The notes under the pieces are model-generated. The model did no database searches and was not told the DNA's origin. It worked only from the letters and a program-made list of their open reading frames with translations. DNA of 64,000 bases from Brevibacillus_H ginsengisoli (GTDB lineage: Bacteria; Bacillota; Bacilli; Brevibacillales; Brevibacillaceae), in assembly GCF_050113715.1 (NCBI RefSeq), contig NZ_JBNJQR010000011.1, positions 1 to 64,000 of the forward strand, given 5' to 3'. Positions 60,646 to 64,000 of the stretch are shown in pieces. Positions within the stretch are counted from its first letter, which is position 1, and every line of letters begins with the position of its first letter. A program made the position numbers and the translations under genes.

Positions 60646-61572
60646 TTATGAAAGAGACAGCAATCGGAGTAATTCTTCTGGCTGATAGCCTTTTACAGCC
60701 TTGTCCCCGGCGACTGTAACAGGTACACCCATAAAGCCGAATTTCTCGACCGCTTCTTGGTACTCTCGCTTCTCCATCACATCGCGCACTTCAAAGGAGA
60801 TTCCCTTTTCAGCCAAAAGCTTTTTCACTAGTTCACAATCAACGCAGCCCTTGGTGGAATAAACGATGACACTTGGAGCAAGTTTGGGCACGATTTTTAC
60901 AACCATCTCAAACGACCTCTCAGAAGCAAGCTTGGTAAACTCAACGAAGTTTACGTGAGCTGAACCGTCAGCCTTGTCCGACATGGAGCGAACCACAACG
61001 AACGGAATGCCGTTCATGGAGCACACTGCCGCTACGGCTGCGCCTTCCATCTCTGTGCAGGCTGCGTCAAACTGTTGATACAGCCATTGTACTTTATCGC
61101 GATCCGCTACAAATTGATCACCTGAAAGAACTCGTCCGCTGACAACCTGAATTCCTTCACTGATCGATTGACCCGCTTCAATGGCTAGCTCCTGCAATTT
61201 GCTGTCCGCTTTCCAAATCCACTTGTCTGTAAACGGAATCTGCCCTGGCGCAAACCCCAAAGGCGTAACGTCTACATCATGTTGTACACAATCGGTAGAA
61301 ACCACGATGTCTCCGATGTTAAGCTGTGGATGAACAGCCCCCGCAACCCCTGTAAAAATGACTTGCTCTACCTGATACTGATCAATCAAAATTTGTGTGC
61401 ACACACTAGCGTTAACCTTGCCTACACCTGACTTGCAGACCACGACAGTCTTGCCTTCCAGCTCTCCCTCGTAGTAGGTAATGCCCGCTTTGGTGCTTTG
61501 TGTTGTACCTTTCATCGCATCCAAATACAGCGCTATTTCTTCGTCCATCGCGCCGATAATCCCAATACGCAT
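60646..61572 (-). CDS. mtnN: MTA/SAH nucleosidase fused to a glutaredoxin domain
   Basis: 308 residues. Residues 1-230 are a full methylthioadenosine/S-adenosylhomocysteine nucleosidase: IGIIGAMDEEI (catalytic Glu11/12), FTGVAGAVHP, CTEMEGAAVAAV (Glu174, Glu176), RSMSDKAD (Asp199). Residues ~233-308 are a glutaredoxin/NrdH-like domain: VIVYSTKGCVDCELVKKLL with CVDC (243-246), and the cis-Pro loop MGVPVTV (Pro284), ending in the helix PEELLRLL. Stand-alone MtnN is about 230 residues, so the tail is an addition. 30 bases after ccpA; CAGGGGGATCG before the ATG. Confidence 0.9.
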   Translation of the reverse strand: MRIGIIGAMDEEIALYLDAMKGTTQSTKAGITYYEGELEGKTVVVCKSGVGKVNASVCTQILIDQYQVEQVIFTGVAGAVHPQLNIGDIVVSTDCVQHDVDVTPLGFAPGQIPFTDKWIWKADSKLQELAIEAGQSISEGIQVVSGRVLSGDQFVADRDKVQWLYQQFDAACTEMEGAAVAAVCSMNGIPFVVVRSMSDKADGSAHVNFVEFTKLASERSFEMVVKIVPKLAPSVIVYSTKGCVDCELVKKLLAEKGISFEVRDVMEKREYQEAVEKFGFMGVPVTVAGDKAVKGYQPEELLRLLSLS

Positions 61573-61602
61573 GCCTCGATCCCCCTGTTTTGTTCCTCGA
61601 AT

Positions 61603-62613
61603 TTACTTCTCTTCTGCCTTGGTGCTTTGTCTGTATTCAATTCGGTGAGGAAGCAAAACAACGTGTTCCTCTACGTGTTCATTATTCATGTATTTGGTCA
61701 AAAGCCTCATCGCTACGGCTCCAATATCGTACATCGGTTGAACCACACTGGTCAGTCGAGGGCGAACCATTTCCGCCAAACGAACATTGTCATAACCCAT
61801 AACCTCAATATCCTGAGGGACACGTAAACCGGCGTCCTGAACAGCGTGAATGGCTCCAATCGCCATTTCGTCACTTGCCGCAAAAACTGCCGTTGGAGGC
61901 TCGCTTAGCTTGAGGAAGTCATTCATATGGGACAACCCGGTTTTATACATGTAGTTGCCGTTTGCCACCAATGCTTCATGGAAAGGGATGCCTGCGTCTT
62001 CAAGGGCTTTTTTGTACCCTTCAAAGCGTACCAAACCACCCAATGGATCATTCGCTGGGCCCGTAATCATCGCAATTCGTTTATGGCCCTCATCGATAAA
62101 CAGCTTCGTCGCGTCATATGCGGCTTGGAAATGGTCAATCGTGACAGATGGAAGGACATTGTCCGCATCTCTGGTCGCTGCCAGCACAACCGGAACAGAT
62201 GCGGTAGAAAGTGCTTGCAAGTGATCTTCCTTCACTTCTCCGCCCATGAACAAGAGACCATCTACTTGTTTTTCCAATAAGGTATTGATCAATTGCAACT
62301 CTTTTTCCAGACGTTGGTCTGAGTTACACAAGATAATATTGTATTTGTACATCGTTGCGATATCTTCAATCCCGCGTGCCAACTCGGAGAAGAACATGCT
62401 AGAGATATCCGGGATGATGACGCCCACCGTTGTTGTTTTCTTACTAGCCAGGCCTCTCGCAACCGCATTCGGGCGATAGCCAAGACGTTCTATTGCCGCT
62501 AAAACTTTTTTGCGGGTAGTTGGTTTCACATTCGGGTTTCCGTTGACCACACGCGATACAGTGGCCATTGATACGCCTGCTTCACGTGCGACGTCATAGA
62601 TGGTAATTGGCAT
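61603..62613 (-). CDS. ccpA: catabolite control protein A
   Basis: 336 residues from ATG 62613 (GAGAGG before it; the frame is open 60 codons further but that part is not LacI-like). LacI HTH: TIYDVAREAGVSMATVSRVV and NVKPTTRKKVLAAIERLGYRP; hinge NAVARGLASKKT; periplasmic-binding-protein core with the HPr-Ser46-P contact surface. It represses or activates carbon genes through cre sites. Next to aroA and near acuABC, as in B. subtilis. Confidence 0.96.
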   Translation of the reverse strand: MPITIYDVAREAGVSMATVSRVVNGNPNVKPTTRKKVLAAIERLGYRPNAVARGLASKKTTTVGVIIPDISSMFFSELARGIEDIATMYKYNIILCNSDQRLEKELQLINTLLEKQVDGLLFMGGEVKEDHLQALSTASVPVVLAATRDADNVLPSVTIDHFQAAYDATKLFIDEGHKRIAMITGPANDPLGGLVRFEGYKKALEDAGIPFHEALVANGNYMYKTGLSHMNDFLKLSEPPTAVFAASDEMAIGAIHAVQDAGLRVPQDIEVMGYDNVRLAEMVRPRLTSVVQPMYDIGAVAMRLLTKYMNNEHVEEHVVLLPHRIEYRQSTKAEEK

Positions 62614-62678
62614 GACGATCCTCTCTCTTTCACCCATATTCTGGTTTTCATTTTGATTTTCATAATTAACTAGCACAT

Positions 62679-62707
62679 ATGATACGATACACAACCTGTT
62701 GTTGCAA
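62679..62707 (-). promoter_or_regulatory. ccpA promoter
   Basis: Minus strand TTGCAA, 17-base spacer, TATCAT. An imperfect cre-like sequence (12 of 14, TGCAATCGTTTTCT on the plus strand) overlaps the -35, which could mean autoregulation, but this is weak. Confidence 0.55.
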
Positions 62708-62826
62708 TCGTTTTCTTCATTAAAGTGTGAAAACTTTATTCCGCTTTCGCAAACTTGATATAGATTCGTCTCTTCTTCTGTTCGCTCCTTCATAGCATGC
62801 CCTTTTTCTGTGAAAACGTGACGAAA

Positions 62827-62860
62827 TAAAAAAGCTCCGCCGGGAAATCCCCCAGCGGAA
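62827..62860 (-). terminator. aroA terminator
   Basis: TCCGCCGGGA / TCCCCCAGCGGA hairpin with six T on the minus strand, just past the aroA stop. Confidence 0.82.
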
Positions 62861-62876
62861 CCCTTAACTCTTATGA

Positions 62877-63968
62877 TTAACGACCAGAAAGCTCATCCTT
62901 GTACAATCCTGATCCTCGAAGTTGTTCTAGCATCTCGTTGAATTGAGGGATGTTGAGCTGTTGCTTCGCATCAGACAGAGCAACATCTGGATCCGGGTGA
63001 ACTTCTACCATGATTCCATCGGAGCCAACGGCAAGTCCTGCTTTGGCTGTTGGCAACAAGAGATCGCGGCGTCCGGTAGAATGTGTAACGTCTACGAATA
63101 CTGGCAAGTGAGTCTCTTGCTTTAACAGTGGCACAGCAGAGATATCCAGCGTGTTGCGGGTTGCTTTTTCATAGGTACGAATTCCTCGTTCGCAGAGCAT
63201 GACTTGCGTATTACCTTCTGATAGAATGTATTCCGCCGCGTAAATGAATTCCTCGATTGTAGCAGAAAGACCGCGTTTCAAGAGGATTGGATGGTTGAGG
63301 CGTCCTACCGCTTTAAGAAGCTCGAAGTTCTGCATGTTGCGGGCACCGATTTGGATGACGTCAATGTGCTCAACCGCCGCTTCCAAATCGGCAGGAGTCA
63401 CAATCTCACTAATGGTCACGAGATTGAATTCATCGCCAATTCGTTTCAGGATTTGGAGACCTTCCACACCAAGGCCTTGGAAATCATATGGAGATGTACG
63501 AGGCTTGTATGCGCCGCCACGAAGGACACGCAAACCTTGTTTGGCGTGATTTTCGGCTACCGCGCGAACTTGCTCGTAGCTTTCAACCGAGCATGGACCT
63601 GCGATGAGAATCGGGTTGGCGCCACCAAACTCTACCCCTTTAATCGTAATCACTGTATCTTCCGCTTGCTTTTTGCGACTTACCAGCAAGACTTTTTTAT
63701 CATCTGTTTTTTGCAGGTCGAGAGAAGCTTTAAAGATTTGTTTGAACAGGTGACGAATCGTATCGTCAGTAAATGGACCATTGTTATTCTCAACCAACAG
63801 ATTCAACATTTGGCGCTCGCGCTCAGGATCAAAACGGTTAACCCCTTGCTTAAGCTTTTCTTTGCCAAGGCTTTGAATCAGCTCGGCCCGTTTGTTAATC
63901 AGAGACAAAATTTGAAGATTGATATCATCTACCTGCTTGCGAATTTTCTCTACCGGCTCATTGCTCAT
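62877..63968 (-). CDS. aroA: bifunctional chorismate mutase / DAHP synthase
   Basis: 363 residues from ATG 63968 (GGTGGAG before it). N-terminal AroQ-type chorismate mutase (about 1-90: VEKIRKQVDDINLQILSLIN), then type I-beta DAHP synthase: ANPILIAGPCSVES, RGGAYKPRTSPYDFQG, ISEIVTPADLEA, GARNMQNFELL, KRGLSATIEEF, VDVTHSTGRRDL. The mutase domain is the feedback sensor for chorismate/prephenate, as in Bacillus AroA. First committed step of aromatic amino acids. Confidence 0.97.
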   Translation of the reverse strand: MSNEPVEKIRKQVDDINLQILSLINKRAELIQSLGKEKLKQGVNRFDPERERQMLNLLVENNNGPFTDDTIRHLFKQIFKASLDLQKTDDKKVLLVSRKKQAEDTVITIKGVEFGGANPILIAGPCSVESYEQVRAVAENHAKQGLRVLRGGAYKPRTSPYDFQGLGVEGLQILKRIGDEFNLVTISEIVTPADLEAAVEHIDVIQIGARNMQNFELLKAVGRLNHPILLKRGLSATIEEFIYAAEYILSEGNTQVMLCERGIRTYEKATRNTLDISAVPLLKQETHLPVFVDVTHSTGRRDLLLPTAKAGLAVGSDGIMVEVHPDPDVALSDAKQQLNIPQFNEMLEQLRGSGLYKDELSGR

Positions 63969-64000
63969 TACTCTCTCCACCTCTCATTTATCTGATAGTA

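Noticed and set aside
62614..62793. 60-residue N-terminal extension of CcpA
   Set aside because: The ccpA promoter falls inside it and LacI proteins start at the HTH; ATG 62613 has its own binding site.
63291..63995. 234-codon open frame on the plus strand
   Set aside because: It lies entirely opposite aroA, whose motifs are complete; no ribosome binding site or protein-like composition. A shadow frame.
1..64000. CRISPR arrays, prophage, transposases, tRNA genes
   Set aside because: Looked for on both strands; no regular repeat-spacer pattern, phage structural gene, transposase motif or tRNA cloverleaf was recognised.

Overview
The window reads as chromosomal DNA of an endospore-forming, Gram-positive member of the Bacillales. 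The best fit is the Paenibacillaceae, most likely Brevibacillus or a close relative; that genus call is inference, not proof. The evidence is strong AAGGAGG-type ribosome binding sites, spore genes (ytrH, ytrI, spo0M, yfhD-like), CodY and CcpA, a tyrosine T-box, S-layer-homology proteins, and a gene order that follows the Bacillus subtilis thiI-nifZ / ezrA-refZ-dgcP-rpsD-tyrS-acuABC-ccpA-aroA neighbourhood with many insertions. No prophage, insertion sequence, CRISPR array or tRNA gene was seen.

Left part (1-8.7 kb): the 5' end of a 16S rRNA gene runs off the left edge on the minus strand, with its leader boxA and promoter. Then come a fumarylacetoacetase-family enzyme, thiI with its partner cysteine desulfurase, dapF, a DUF84 NTPase, a HAD nucleotidase, a DUF1540 protein and a FabG-like reductase. 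From 8.8 to 14.1 kb lie a second short-chain dehydrogenase, MFS and EamA transporters, and an ArsR-type regulator in an apparent operon with an MFS exporter.

Middle (14-31 kb): a copper-type NosL protein; a CodY whose DNA-binding domain is conserved but whose effector domain has diverged; the operon ytrH-ytrI-spo0M-Crp/Fnr-like regulator; two small genes of which one is YfhD-like; an SLH-bearing 5'-nucleotidase; an MFS transporter; a Cache/HD-GYP c-di-GMP phosphodiesterase; an M42 aminopeptidase; a HI0933-type flavoprotein; a secreted asparaginase; and a chemoreceptor.

Cell-envelope block (31-46.6 kb): a protein that joins an extracytoplasmic TPM domain to EzrA-like cytoplasmic repeats, RefZ, a TVP38 membrane protein, a secreted endo/exonuclease/phosphatase, a lipoprotein, a metallo-beta-lactamase-fold enzyme, a ten-repeat BIG2 surface protein, a GAF/GGDEF diguanylate cyclase (DgcP-like), a histidine phosphatase, and a YcdB/SLH protein behind what looks like an ECF sigma promoter.

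Right part (46.6-64 kb): rpsD with a long leader; an accessory insert between rpsD and tyrS (radical SAM/SPASM protein, GNAT remnant, divergent LysR/EamA pair, DUF3291 gene); tyrS under a Tyr T-box; a class A penicillin-binding protein with fibronectin repeats; acuABC; then on the minus strand aroA (chorismate mutase-DAHP synthase), ccpA, a methylthioadenosine/SAH nucleosidase fused to a glutaredoxin domain, and a small membrane protein. Between acuC and that membrane protein lies a 194-base highly foldable element, next to the second copy of a 44-base hairpin repeat whose other copy lies upstream of codY.

The most unusual items are the TPM-EzrA chimera, the nucleosidase-glutaredoxin fusion, the structured element at 59.8-60.0 kb, the hairpin repeat pair, and the effector-divergent CodY.
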